A stretch of 43,528 nucleotides of DNA from Bacillota bacterium (GCA_012728115.1 JAAYFS010000016.1:1-43528), one strand, 5' to 3'. Positions 25,597-34,668 are shown, numbered from the stretch's first letter. Numbers and translations: made by a program. Notes: generated by a model not told the origin, from the sequence alone.

Positions 25597-26574
25597 GTGT
25601 TTAAGTTTCTTCGCGGTTTGGGATTCGTGTTCGCTTTGGTAATCTTTTTCGGCTTTATAGGTTTTCTAATTCAATCATATGACAGTAGTAGAGTTGAAAA
25701 AACTCTACCACCTCCAGGCGAAATAGTAGATCTTGGCACTCATAGCCTTCATGTTAACGTTGTCGGTAGTGATGGCTATCCGATTGTACTAGAATCAGCG
25801 ATTGGTGGCTGGTCGGAGGATTGGAGTTTGGTTGTCCCTTTATTAGCTGATCTTGGACAAGTTGTAGTTTATGATCGTGCGGGCTATGGTTGGAGCGAAG
25901 TAGGGGCTTTGCTTCGTAGTCCAGAAATCATTGTTGAAGAATTGAATCAGCTTCTCGCTGGTTTAGAATTGGAACCACCATATATCTTAGTGGGGCACTC
26001 CGAGGGTGCTTCTTATATTCATCTTTTTGCAAGTAAGTATCCTGAAAAAGTTGCGGGTCTTGTTTTCTTAGATGCGAGAATTCCAGAGTTTGAAGAAAGA
26101 GTACCCGCAGCCAAACAGGGACGAGAAATGAATCAAAAAATATCAGCAATTCTCGGTGGTTTTTCTCGGATCGGAGTTTTTCGGTTAGCATATTGGGCAA
26201 TGGGAGAAAGAATGGTTCCCATGGTACAAGAATTCCCTAAAGAAACTCAAGACAGATACGTACGAGTTGGCTTAAGACCAAAATATTTTGAAACAGTACG
26301 GAATGAAGGTATGATGGTTGAAGAAATGGACTTGTTAGTTAAAGAAGCTGGAGGATTTAAAAATACTCCGCTGGTGGTAGTAAGTCAAAATAGAGACAGA
26401 GATAATGAAAATACCGAATCTAAAGAGGCTTGGATTGAGCTTCAACAAGATCTAACTAAGTTATCGACCACTAGTACTTTTATGTTCGCTAATACCTCCA
26501 ACCACCAGATCCATATCTATGATCCCGAAACTGTGGTTGAAGCGGTTCAGTGGGTAATTGAGAGAATAAGGTAA
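25597..26574 (+). CDS. Membrane-anchored alpha/beta hydrolase
   Basis: 325 residues. An N-terminal hydrophobic helix (about 6-27) anchors or exports the protein; the rest is an alpha/beta-hydrolase fold with strand ending VVVYDRAGYGWS, nucleophile elbow GHSEGAS (Ser135), the acid strand GLVFLDARIPEFEE and a late histidine in NHQIHIYDPE. The GTG at 25597 is 7 bp after AAGGAGAG; the frame is open further upstream through the cysK end and terminator but lacks a start with an SD there. Substrate unknown; relatives include esterases and haloalkane dehalogenase-like enzymes. It stands as a single gene between terminators. Confidence 0.8.
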   Translation: MFKFLRGLGFVFALVIFFGFIGFLIQSYDSSRVEKTLPPPGEIVDLGTHSLHVNVVGSDGYPIVLESAIGGWSEDWSLVVPLLADLGQVVVYDRAGYGWSEVGALLRSPEIIVEELNQLLAGLELEPPYILVGHSEGASYIHLFASKYPEKVAGLVFLDARIPEFEERVPAAKQGREMNQKISAILGGFSRIGVFRLAYWAMGERMVPMVQEFPKETQDRYVRVGLRPKYFETVRNEGMMVEEMDLLVKEAGGFKNTPLVVVSQNRDRDNENTESKEAWIELQQDLTKLSTTSTFMFANTSNHQIHIYDPETVVEAVQWVIERIR

Positions 26575-26586
26575 GAGTAAATTAAG

Positions 26587-26616
26587 AACGAGCAACGCAT
26601 TATGGTTGCTCGTTTA
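26587..26616. terminator. Hairpin terminator shared by converging genes
   Basis: AACGAGCAAC pairs with GTTGCTCGTT around an 8-base loop. It lies between the hydrolase (plus) and DJ-1-like gene (minus), and overlaps the last codons and stop of the latter. T-runs are short on both sides. Confidence 0.65.
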
Positions 26617-27118
26617 AACAATTAATAATCGGATTAGCAAAGCCTTCGGCGGCTTCTGGTCCATTACCCGTGATAATTTTGCCATCGGTTTCGATCAGAT
26701 TTCCAGTATAGTTTGCTCCGTTTTCTTTTAGTGTTGGTGCGCCGTCGGGGAAAACTGTACAAGTTTTACCAGTTAAAACACCTGCATTTGCAAGAATAAC
26801 CGGAGCAATACAAATGGCTGCCAGGACCTTATCTTTATCAACCATCTCACGAGCTAATCTATGAGCAAGCTCGTCTTCAAAATACTGTTCGGAACCGCCT
26901 CCTCCGACATAGACTAAGGCGTCGATCGTGTTAGTGTCGATTTTATCAACGGTGATATCAGGTTTTACCTCCATTCCAAGTTTGCCGATCGCTATATTCG
27001 TTGTAGTTGAGGCAGTGATTGTTTTAAATCCAGCTCGCTCAAAAGCATCCTTTGGAATTTGGTATTCTTCATCGCGAAATTGGTTTTCGGCAATTACTAA
27101 GACAATGGTCTTCAACAA
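26600..27118 (-). CDS. DJ-1/PfpI-family protein
   Basis: 172-residue flavodoxin-like protein of the DJ-1/ThiJ/PfpI superfamily. The nucleophile-elbow cysteine is Cys103 in AAICIAP, preceded by DALVYVGGGGSEQYFED; a Glu in the ENQFRDEEY region would pair with it. Members act as glyoxalase/deglycase-like or stress proteins or as proteases; the specific role is not evident. The TTG at 27118 is about 7 bp after AGGAG; GTG 27124 adjoins the SD. It is divergent from aspartate kinase, which lies 170 bp away. Confidence 0.85.
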   Translation of the reverse strand: MLKTIVLVIAENQFRDEEYQIPKDAFERAGFKTITASTTTNIAIGKLGMEVKPDITVDKIDTNTIDALVYVGGGGSEQYFEDELAHRLAREMVDKDKVLAAICIAPVILANAGVLTGKTCTVFPDGAPTLKENGANYTGNLIETDGKIITGNGPEAAEGFANPIINCLNEQP

Positions 27119-27228
27119 TATCACACTCCTATTCGTTTGCTTACTAATTTCTGTGCAATTAGTATAAATTCCTTTTACTAGTCATTGTTGAAAAAATGTA
27201 AAAACTTTCGGAAGATATAAGGCCTCTA

Positions 27229-27257
27229 TTGGCAGATTAGAATCAGTGTGATAGATT
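27229..27257 (+). promoter_or_regulatory. Promoter of aspartate kinase
   Basis: TTGGCA (27229-27234), a 17-bp spacer ending in TGA, and TAGATT (27252-27257): an extended -10 promoter. The leader is about 25 nt, too short for a lysine riboswitch or attenuator. Confidence 0.6.
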
Positions 27258-27288
27258 AGTATTAATATGGTGTGGGAGGAAACAAGTA

Positions 27289-28605
27289 ATGGAAGTAAGA
27301 GTTGCAAAATTTGGGGGGTCTTCCTTAGCGGATGCTGATTCGTTTCGTCAAGTGCGGGCGATTGTAAAAAAAGATCCTGCTTGCCGTTATGTAGTCCCTT
27401 CAGCTCCTGGCAAAAGATTTGCTGGCGATCACAAAGTTACTGATCTGTTATATATCTGTTATCACAATCGTGAAGAGGGTATAAGTTTCGACGATGTTTT
27501 CGCAATGATTAGTGAGCGTTATGTGCAGATAGTTAAGGAACTGAACTTAACTATTGACATAAAGAGTTACTTGGATGAGGTTTATACAAATATTAAACAA
27601 GGGGAATCCGTTGATTATATCGCAAGCCGTGGCGAATATTTGAATGGATTAATTCTTGCGGAGTACTTAGAGTTTACGTTCTTAGATCCTGCAGAATTCA
27701 TAGTTTTTGATTATAAAGGTGTTTTTGATTCCGAAGAAACTCATCGGAGAATTAAAAATACCGTTGCTCGTATTGCTAATGCAGTTATTCCAGGTTTTTA
27801 TGGTGCCAGACCAAACGGAGAAATTAAGACATTTCCGCGTGGAGGCTCGGATATTACTGGAGCAATCATCGCTCGAGGAGTACAAGCTAGTTTGTATGAG
27901 AACTGGACCGATGTCTCAGGCTTTCTAATGGCGGATCCAAGGATAGTAGAGAATCCAAAACGCATCGAAATAATTACGTATCGAGAACTACGTGAGTTGG
28001 CATATAACGGTGCTAATGTTTTGCATGAAGAATCGATTTTTCCAGTTAGAGAAGCTGGGATCCCGATTCGAATTCGTAACACCAAAGCACCTGATGATCC
28101 AGGAACATTAATCGTTCGAGATGTACCAAAGGGTGAGAGAGTCGGACAGATCACTGGTATTGCGGGTCGCAAAGACATGACCATTATCTCCGTAGAGAAG
28201 GCGTTACTTAACTGCGAATTGGGTTTTGCCAGACGGCTTTTATCGATTTTGGAGCGCAATGAAATCTCGTTTGAGCATATGCCTTCGGGAATTGACGCGA
28301 TTTCTTTAGTGATCACTGATTGTCAATTGGAAAATAAACTAGATAAAGTGCTCAATGAAATTCGATTGGAATTAGATCCAGATACAGTCGAAGTTTTCCA
28401 TGATATCGCTTTGATTTCGACCGTAGGACAAGGAATGGCGTTTACCGCTGGTATGGCAGCCAAACTCTTTGTAGCTTTAGCTGAGGAGAAGATCAATATT
28501 CGGATGATAGACCAAGGTTCTAGTGAAATCAATATTATTGTCGGCGTTCAAACTAAAGACTTTGAACGAGCGATTAAAGCAATTTACAACGCCTATGTGA
28601 ATTAA
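27289..28605 (+). CDS. Aspartate kinase
   Basis: 438-residue enzyme phosphorylating L-aspartate, the entry step to lysine, threonine, methionine and diaminopimelate. The kinase domain (1-285) has VAKFGGSSLADADSF, the S-APGKR segment, the HKVTDLL motif, FPRGGSDITGA and the WTDVSGF motif. Two ACT domains follow (about 300-438: MTIISVEKALLN and ISTVGQGMAFTAGMAAKLF), consistent with amino-acid feedback. ATG follows GGGAGG. It is monocistronic, between its own promoter and a strong terminator. No homoserine dehydrogenase fusion. Which paralogue (lysC, dapG or thrA type) is not decided. Confidence 0.92.
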   Translation: MEVRVAKFGGSSLADADSFRQVRAIVKKDPACRYVVPSAPGKRFAGDHKVTDLLYICYHNREEGISFDDVFAMISERYVQIVKELNLTIDIKSYLDEVYTNIKQGESVDYIASRGEYLNGLILAEYLEFTFLDPAEFIVFDYKGVFDSEETHRRIKNTVARIANAVIPGFYGARPNGEIKTFPRGGSDITGAIIARGVQASLYENWTDVSGFLMADPRIVENPKRIEIITYRELRELAYNGANVLHEESIFPVREAGIPIRIRNTKAPDDPGTLIVRDVPKGERVGQITGIAGRKDMTIISVEKALLNCELGFARRLLSILERNEISFEHMPSGIDAISLVITDCQLENKLDKVLNEIRLELDPDTVEVFHDIALISTVGQGMAFTAGMAAKLFVALAEEKINIRMIDQGSSEINIIVGVQTKDFERAIKAIYNAYVN

Positions 28606-28638
28606 AAAAAGTACGGGGAAAACCCCCGTACTTTTTTT
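28604..28638. terminator. Bidirectional terminator between aspartate kinase and spoVS
   Basis: AAAAAAAGTACGGGG (28604-28618) and CCCCGTACTTTTTTT (28624-28638) are perfect complements around a 5-base loop. It gives a U-run in both directions and serves the two converging genes. Confidence 0.92.
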
Positions 28639-28673
28639 AAGCTAAATTATTCCCTAAAAACCAGAAAACAAGA

Positions 28674-28934
28674 CTAGCGAGCTTCAACAATTAATTTCAT
28701 AGCCGTTCTTTCTTCTCCGTCAATCTCCATTTCAACGAATGCTGGGATGCAAATTAAATCTATCCCACTTGGTGCTAGAAAACCTCTAGCTATCGCAATA
28801 GCTTTGATCCCTTGGTTGATGGCACCAGCACCAACAGCTTGTAACTCGACAGCACCACTTTCTCTTACCGATCCAGCAATGGCTCCAGCAACAGAATTAG
28901 GATTTGATTTTGATGACACTTTGAATAATTCCAA
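28674..28934 (-). CDS. spoVS: Stage V sporulation protein S
   Basis: An 86-residue Alba-like protein needed for spore coat assembly and septation in Bacillus and found widely in Bacillota and some non-sporulating groups. Nearly the whole sequence is recognisable: ELFKVSSKSNPNSVAGAIAG, VGAGAINQGIKAIAIARGF, SGIDLICIPAF and DGEERTAMKLIVE. The TTG start at 28934, behind AGAGGGGGT, gives exactly the length of the family; the longer open frame upstream is non-homologous and non-coding. It converges on aspartate kinase. A possible sigma-H-like promoter is present upstream, as for spoVS in B. subtilis (family knowledge). Confidence 0.93.
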   Translation of the reverse strand: MELFKVSSKSNPNSVAGAIAGSVRESGAVELQAVGAGAINQGIKAIAIARGFLAPSGIDLICIPAFVEMEIDGEERTAMKLIVEAR

Positions 28935-29025
28935 TGAAGATTTACCCCCTCTGGCTCTTTGAGAAAAGATGTAGTTATGATACCACTGCAAAACATTAGT
29001 TGGCGCAGGGGACCATACACTTATA

Positions 29026-29052
29026 TAATTAGATGTTTGTCTGAAAATTCCT
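29026..29052 (-). promoter_or_regulatory. Possible sigma-H promoter of spoVS
   Basis: On the minus strand AGGAATT (29046-29052), an 11-bp gap and ATCTAATTA (29026-29034) resemble the sigma-H consensus RNAGGAWWW-N11-RNNGAATWW with about one mismatch in each half. B. subtilis spoVS is sigma-H dependent. The resemblance is modest and AT-rich sequence makes chance matches common. Confidence 0.3.
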
Positions 29053-29088
29053 TGTTTTTTAAGATGTTTTTTCCAAAAAATTTCCAAC

Positions 29089-29898
29089 TTAGTTTGTTTC
29101 AGCGAATGATTCGTATACTTGGAAACTATATGTTTTTGACGATTCGCCCCAGAAGATCCTTATTCTATGCGGTGTTTCGTTTTCTAATACTACATAGTAT
29201 TTGTAAGGGACGAGGATACGACTAATACCTTGCATTCCGATTGAATAGAGAGTGACATCTTCATTTTTGAGAATATCTTTGATAGTCTCAGGAGCCTTGG
29301 AACGCTTAATGAATCTATTTAATCGGTCACCATTAATAATATCCATTTTAACATAGTAGCCTTTTCCGCTGTTGATATCAATTAATGTTCCGATAAACTC
29401 ATCTTCGCCACGAGTAACGATCGATTGTATATAGTAAGGTAATGATTCTACATCAACGGTATTTACATCATATTCAAAATCGGAACGAAAACTATTCTGG
29501 TCATATTTAGAAAACTGTGTAATCACTTTGTTGGTATCGTAATCTTGCACAGTAAATCTTCGATCATACCCAAGTTGTTCGATCTGTTCAGGATGGAAGA
29601 ACCGTAACTCTCCCTGGACGATTTGCATGTCTTGGTTCAAATAGGCGTGATAAGAATAATCAGGAGTGGTGGTTCTCAATTCAGCTGTTTTTGTTTCTTG
29701 ATTAATTACTAAGGAGTTTTTAAATGCATACTCTTTTTCGCCTGTCTTTGAGTAGACACTGATGGAATAATTCTGTTCGGGCGGGAGGAAAGAAGTAACA
29801 TCATGATATACTATACTAGGATTCGGACTAATGCATGCAGAAGATAATAAGGTCAAAATAGTAAAAGAAAGGAATAAAAGAACATGTTTCTTTGACAA
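29089..29898 (-). CDS. Putative lipoprotein of unknown function
   Basis: 269 residues with a type II signal peptide: KK near the N-terminus, hydrophobic core VLLFLSFTILTLL and lipobox SSAC with Cys22. The mature part is predicted mainly beta, with no recognised domain; motifs include YNPQ-like polar strands, LINQ-type repeats and a C-terminal HRIRIFWGESSKTYSFQVYE. It should be anchored to the outer face of the membrane. It lies upstream of spoVS on the same strand with a 155-bp gap, so a link to sporulation is possible but unproved. SD is GGAGG (minus sense, before 29898). Confidence 0.8.
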   Translation of the reverse strand: MSKKHVLLFLSFTILTLLSSACISPNPSIVYHDVTSFLPPEQNYSISVYSKTGEKEYAFKNSLVINQETKTAELRTTTPDYSYHAYLNQDMQIVQGELRFFHPEQIEQLGYDRRFTVQDYDTNKVITQFSKYDQNSFRSDFEYDVNTVDVESLPYYIQSIVTRGEDEFIGTLIDINSGKGYYVKMDIINGDRLNRFIKRSKAPETIKDILKNEDVTLYSIGMQGISRILVPYKYYVVLENETPHRIRIFWGESSKTYSFQVYESFAETN

Positions 29899-29974
29899 TT
29901 TGTTCTACCTCCTGTTGAATAGTAGTTTGACTATGAACATTATATCATAACAGAACTGATTGGGAGTGATATTT

Positions 29975-31651
29975 ATGACCGATAAATATCCAGAATTCTT
30001 AAGTCTTCTATGGCCGCACGGAGTTGACCGCAAAGATTCGGTTTATAAGATCACTGAGTATGATCATATTGTAAAGGATCTTGAACTAGAAAAACTAGCT
30101 GGCCTTTTAACCACGAATAGAGCGTATCCGATTCACCTTTCCTCGTTGCTTGAGAAGTTTTCGTCCGATCCTAAAGTTCTCAGTTATCGACTAGATATTG
30201 TGGAGGACTTTATGTCAAATTCGTCAATCAACGGAATTTTTAATGAACTTTTGTCCTTAATTAGTGAACTGGAAAACATTTCGCGGACGAGAGGGGATTA
30301 TGAATCCGAGGTTGATCCGTTAATCTACCGAATCGGAGAACTAGACGTTTATTATCAATGTATCGAGTTGTTACGAAAAGTACTTGATCAAAGCGTAAAC
30401 TCGGAAGGACTTTTAGCTCTGCGTTCGCATATCCTATCGATAGTGGAGAGTGATGAATACATCTCACTAGGCGATGAACTGCCGAAGATGAGAGAGATAT
30501 TAAACAAATGTCAAAGTCTAACTATCGGTGTGAATTTGGATGCTCAATTACGACCTAAGGAAGCGGTTTTAGTATCGATCAATGATCAGGAATATACACA
30601 AGGAAGCCTCTTGGATCGTTTATTAAACATTCAACCTAAAACCGATGGGTTTAAAGGAATCTCACCTTTGCAGGTAATAGCAAAAGGTAGTGGACCTGAG
30701 GTTGAGCAGGAGAATGCAATTCTACGGCAAGCTATTTTACAAGCCATTAAGAAAACCGTTCGTTCTGTGTTACGTCCAGTAACGCCAATGATTAGGAGAT
30801 ATATTCGTTTGAACGGTGACTTTCTCTTTGCATTAGCACCCGAGATCGCTTACTATCTCGGATTGGTAAAACTAATCAACACTCTAAAGGCCGAAGGGCT
30901 TCCTGTATGTAAACCTGAACCTTTAGCTATGTCTGCTAGGGTTTTTGTGGTAAAGGATATCTACAGTGTTAATCTTGCTCTGCAAAGAAAAACAAAAAGA
31001 AAAATTGTGGTTAACGATATAAGTTTCGATGAGAATGGGCGTATTTTCATTCTTACGGGACCGAATCAAGGTGGAAAGACCACTTTTGTGCAAGCGATCG
31101 GATTAGCACAGTTTCTGTTTCAATTAGGTAGTTATGTACCTGGTAGTGAAGCAAAGATCAGTCCAGTAGATCGAATCTTTTCTCATTTTCCTGTTAGAGA
31201 AAAGCCTGAATCTAATCTAGGAAGAATGGGCGAAGAATGCGCGCGAGTTAGCGAGATTTTCGAACAAGGTTCGATGCATAGTCTTGTGTTACTAAACGAA
31301 ACTTTATCGAGTACCAGTCCTCAAGAAGGAATGTACATTGCCAAGGGAATTGTTTCTGGATTGCGATTAATGGGTGCGAGAGCTATATATGCAACGCATT
31401 TTCATGAGTTGGCTTCTGATCTTGACAATATTAATAATTCGGTTCAAGGAAGCAGTAAGGTTGAGAGTTTAGTCGCTGGGATCGATCCAACCCGTACCGC
31501 AGAAGGTGGATTTTCCGAAAGGACCTTTAAAATCATTGTCGGACCGCCAGAAGGACTCAGTTACGCTCGCGAAATTGCCAGGAAATATGGAGTAAGTGTG
31601 GAGCAAATAAAAGATAGGCTTGAAGAGAGAGGCGTTTTAAATTTAAGTTAA
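29975..31651 (+). CDS. MutS-related ATPase (no mismatch-recognition domain)
   Basis: 558 residues. The N-terminal two thirds correspond to a MutS lever/clamp-like helical region (about 1-340); the C-terminal ATPase (about 345-558) has Walker A GPNQGGKTT, a SNLGRMGEECARVSEIF segment, Walker B LVLLNETLSST and ATHFHEL. MutS domain I (mismatch-binding Phe-x-Glu) and the Smr nuclease domain of MutS2 are absent, so this is a MutS-like family of unproved role. Walker B has Asn where MutS1 has Asp (LDE to LNE), while the Glu remains. ATG 29975 follows GGGAG at 8 bp; the TTG at 29960 is an overlap with the SD. Confidence 0.85.
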   Translation: MTDKYPEFLSLLWPHGVDRKDSVYKITEYDHIVKDLELEKLAGLLTTNRAYPIHLSSLLEKFSSDPKVLSYRLDIVEDFMSNSSINGIFNELLSLISELENISRTRGDYESEVDPLIYRIGELDVYYQCIELLRKVLDQSVNSEGLLALRSHILSIVESDEYISLGDELPKMREILNKCQSLTIGVNLDAQLRPKEAVLVSINDQEYTQGSLLDRLLNIQPKTDGFKGISPLQVIAKGSGPEVEQENAILRQAILQAIKKTVRSVLRPVTPMIRRYIRLNGDFLFALAPEIAYYLGLVKLINTLKAEGLPVCKPEPLAMSARVFVVKDIYSVNLALQRKTKRKIVVNDISFDENGRIFILTGPNQGGKTTFVQAIGLAQFLFQLGSYVPGSEAKISPVDRIFSHFPVREKPESNLGRMGEECARVSEIFEQGSMHSLVLLNETLSSTSPQEGMYIAKGIVSGLRLMGARAIYATHFHELASDLDNINNSVQGSSKVESLVAGIDPTRTAEGGFSERTFKIIVGPPEGLSYAREIARKYGVSVEQIKDRLEERGVLNLS

Positions 31652-31822
31652 AATGATGAAAATGCCAATTAAACAAATATTTAACGAAAATTACAAAGGG
31701 AAATGGTGGTATTTGTCAAATAGAATACTGATAAGGGTATTCATACGTTTGATAGTATAGCTGGTATTATTATCAGCTTACTATTGTAATTAGGGGTAAT
31801 AGAGTAGATGGGAGAGTGGCTT

Positions 31823-33703
31823 ATGTTTAACACACTAATTAACAGAATCAATTTACCTCAAGAACTGATTGATGTCGCAAAGAGTAGTCCATATATTATC
31901 ATGCCCAATAGTCGCGATGAGTTACTAAACTTAGCGATCAATGGGATGGTAAATGGTATATATGAAGTCTCTTACGAAGTTCCTGGTAAAGGCGAAGTTG
32001 TTGAGGCTTCTGTTACTTCATGTAAGAATGGAATCTCAGTAAACTTTCCTGAAGAATATATGCGGAGAAGAGATCCAGATTGCTTAGTTATTGGTGATAA
32101 AAAACCGACTGATAAACCAACTTTTGTTGAACGTTTCGGTCGGGAGTTTGACTCGGTAAGACAAGAAACCCTCGATTGGTTAAAGGATCAACCTCTAATT
32201 TTTTTGCCCTTTATGGCGGGTGGTTTCGAGTATGGTTATCCTGCCTTATTAATTGCCCCTAAGAATGCAGCTTTTTTTGCTGGAGGTTTAGCTGATTTAC
32301 AAGGATTTTTTCCAGTAGATCAAATTCCTGAGAATTTCACGCCTAAAGCCTATGTTTACTTAGCACCTCCTTTTAGACATACGCATTTTGATGGAAAACA
32401 AGTAGTTGTTCATAACAGATTAGAAGAGGTACATGAGGTATTCTCTTATAACCTTTATCCAGGTCCTAGTGCTAAGAAAGGCATTTACGGGGTTTTACTT
32501 AATATCGGGGAGAAGGAAGGTTGGACCACTTTACACGCTTCAACTGTTAAAGTTATCACTCCATACGAAAACGTGATGACCATCATGCATGAAGGTGCTA
32601 GTGGTGGCGGAAAAAGTGAGATGATTGAGGATCTCCATCGTGAACCAGATGGTAGTGTCCTTTTAGGTACAAATATAGTTACTGAAGAAAAAATAAAACT
32701 CGATCTACGGGAGACTTGTGAACTACAACCAGTAACAGATGATATGGCGCTATGTCCTCGCCAATTACAAGAAGGTTCGACTCGTTTGGTGGTTAAGGAT
32801 GCAGAAGAAGGCTGGTTTTTAAGGATTGACCATATAGACAAATATGGTACCGACCCTCACTATGAACGCTTATGTATTCATCCAAAAGAACCACTAATAT
32901 TCTTAAACCTTGATGGCGTTCCTGGTGCAACATGTCTAATTTGGGAGCACATTAAGGATGCTCCTGGTAAGCCATGTCCAAACCCAAGAGTAATCATGCC
33001 TAGAAGGCTTGTGCCTAACGTGGTAGAGGAACCTGTAGAAGTAGAGATCAGAAGTTTTGGTGTTCGAACACCTCCATGTACCAAAGAGAATCCAAGTTAC
33101 GGTATTATCGGATTCTTCCATTTCCTCCCACCAAGCTTGGCGTGGTTATGGAGACTGGTGGCACCACGAGGATATGCAAATCCAAGTATTGTAGATACAA
33201 AAGGGATGACGAGCGAGGGCGTGGGCTCGTACTGGCCATTTGCTACAGGACGGATGGTGGATCAAGCAAATTTACTTTTAGAACAAATCCTGCAAGCAAC
33301 AAGCACGAGATATATCTTAACTCCTAATCAATATGTGGGAGCATACCATGTCGGCTTTATGCCCCAATGGATAACACGTGAGTATTTGGCTCGTCGTGGT
33401 AGTGCCAGATTTAAAATGGAACAATTAGTTCCTTCTCGTTGCGAATTACTAGGATACTCATTAGAATCCGTTAAGGTTGATGGAACAAAGTTAAGTAGAG
33501 GGCTTATCCAAACGAACTACCAACCTGAAGTTGGCAATGACACTTATGATGAAGGAGCACGGATCTTAAAAGAGTTTTTCAAAAAAGAATTGAAAAAATA
33601 CTTAACCGATGATCTAAATCCTGTCGGACGCCAAATCATTGAGTGTTGCTTGGATGATGGAACGCTCGATGACTATTTAGGGTTTATTCCAATGAGATAT
33701 TAG
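31823..33703 (+). CDS. DUF4914 protein with HPr-kinase/PEPCK-like P-loop
   Basis: 626 residues, cytoplasmic, no membrane segment. I recognise the family as DUF4914. In the middle (about 257-268) stands EGASGGGKSEM, a P-loop matching the GxSGxGKSE form of HPr kinase and the PEP carboxykinase superfamily, preceded by a beta strand (YENVMTIMH) as in those folds. Other conserved-looking stretches: PLIFLPFMAGGFEYGYP (about 125-140) and the C-terminal YVGAYHVGFMPQWITREYL. It probably binds a nucleotide and transfers phosphate, but the substrate is unknown. ATG 31823 is 6 bp after GGGAGAG; ATG 31808 overlaps the SD. It stands alone, with a terminator after it. Confidence 0.75.
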   Translation: MFNTLINRINLPQELIDVAKSSPYIIMPNSRDELLNLAINGMVNGIYEVSYEVPGKGEVVEASVTSCKNGISVNFPEEYMRRRDPDCLVIGDKKPTDKPTFVERFGREFDSVRQETLDWLKDQPLIFLPFMAGGFEYGYPALLIAPKNAAFFAGGLADLQGFFPVDQIPENFTPKAYVYLAPPFRHTHFDGKQVVVHNRLEEVHEVFSYNLYPGPSAKKGIYGVLLNIGEKEGWTTLHASTVKVITPYENVMTIMHEGASGGGKSEMIEDLHREPDGSVLLGTNIVTEEKIKLDLRETCELQPVTDDMALCPRQLQEGSTRLVVKDAEEGWFLRIDHIDKYGTDPHYERLCIHPKEPLIFLNLDGVPGATCLIWEHIKDAPGKPCPNPRVIMPRRLVPNVVEEPVEVEIRSFGVRTPPCTKENPSYGIIGFFHFLPPSLAWLWRLVAPRGYANPSIVDTKGMTSEGVGSYWPFATGRMVDQANLLLEQILQATSTRYILTPNQYVGAYHVGFMPQWITREYLARRGSARFKMEQLVPSRCELLGYSLESVKVDGTKLSRGLIQTNYQPEVGNDTYDEGARILKEFFKKELKKYLTDDLNPVGRQIIECCLDDGTLDDYLGFIPMRY

Positions 33704-33732
33704 CATACAATATAAATAGTTATTAATTCATG

Positions 33733-33766
33733 GAGGCTACTTAGAACTAAAGTAGCCTTCGTTTTT
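33733..33766 (+). terminator. Intrinsic terminator after the DUF4914 gene
   Basis: AGGCTACTT (33734-33742) pairs with AAGTAGCCT (33750-33758) around a 7-base loop and is followed by CGTTTTT. It ends just before the SD of the CDF transporter. Confidence 0.85.
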
Positions 33767-33783
33767 CAAAGGAGTTGTTTGTA

Positions 33784-34668
33784 ATGGAGCGCTATAAGGC
33801 AGCAGCGCGTGTATCGTTTATTTCTCTGATCGCTAACCTTATTTTGACAATAGCAAAACTAATAATCGGATTTCTTTCAGGCAGTGCTGCTTTAATTGCC
33901 GATGGTGTACATACCGCATCGGACAGCGTTTCGACAGTCATCGTGATTCTAGGGATGAGGATCGCGAGCCTTCCTCCTGATGAGAAACACCCTTATGGTC
34001 ATGGTAGGGCAGAAACGGTTGCTACCAAAATGCTATCGTTGATCCTGCTCTTTATCGGTGTGAATATAATTTTTTCATCTGTTCGAGTACTTATTGCAGG
34101 AGAATATCTTGTACCAAAAGAAATAGCACTATGGATAGCAGTAATTTCCATCATTGTCAAGGAGTGGATGTATCATTATACGATCCGTATTGGGAAAAAA
34201 ATCCAAAGTCAAGCGTTGATCGCTGATGCTTGGCACCATCGTTCGGATTCATTTTCATCAATTGCTTCCTCACTTGGGATTCTATTTGCCAGAATAGGTT
34301 ATCCTATCTTCGATCCCATAACTGCAGCCTTTGTGGCAATTTTTATTATCCAGGTTGGATGGAAAATATTTAGAGAATCAGTAGATGAAATAATGGATGC
34401 TCAAGTAGATGAGGAATTACTAGCGGAAATCACTGATGTAATTAATAAGGTGGTTGATGTCCAAACCGTTGATAGAATAACGGTGCATCGTTATGGATCA
34501 GAACTTCATATTGATGTAACAATCAGTGCTTCTGATGAGCTAACGTTGACTGAAGGACATGAATTAATTCATCGGGTTGAGGAGTCGTTAAATAAAAGTT
34601 TTACTAATGCCACTCACATTGATGTTCATATTGAACCGATTCCTTTAAAAAACGAACAATCCGATTGA
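33784..34668 (+). CDS. Cation diffusion facilitator (CDF) metal transporter
   Basis: 294-residue membrane exporter of divalent metals (Zn, Mn, Fe, Cd or Co) driven by the proton gradient. Six transmembrane helices (about 8-205); the metal site HxxxD/DxxxD occurs as D40-x-x-H43-x-x-x-D47 in ADGVHTASD and again in ADAWHHRSD. KHPYGHGRAE is the family loop between helices 2 and 3. A cytoplasmic ferredoxin-like domain (210-294) carries His residues near the end (HIDVHIEP). ATG 33784 follows AAAGGAG at about 9 bp; a TTG at 33775 overlaps the SD. Metal not predictable. Confidence 0.92.
   Translation: MERYKAAARVSFISLIANLILTIAKLIIGFLSGSAALIADGVHTASDSVSTVIVILGMRIASLPPDEKHPYGHGRAETVATKMLSLILLFIGVNIIFSSVRVLIAGEYLVPKEIALWIAVISIIVKEWMYHYTIRIGKKIQSQALIADAWHHRSDSFSSIASSLGILFARIGYPIFDPITAAFVAIFIIQVGWKIFRESVDEIMDAQVDEELLAEITDVINKVVDVQTVDRITVHRYGSELHIDVTISASDELTLTEGHELIHRVEESLNKSFTNATHIDVHIEPIPLKNEQSD

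Noticed and set aside
27258-27288. Lysine riboswitch before aspartate kinase
   Set aside because: The leader after the predicted promoter is only about 25 nt and has no conserved riboswitch structure.
27798-28316. 172-codon open frame opposite aspartate kinase
   Set aside because: It lies wholly antisense to a well-conserved gene and has no SD or recognisable domain.
32485-32841. 118-codon open frame opposite the DUF4914 gene
   Set aside because: Antisense shadow with Ser-rich composition and no SD.
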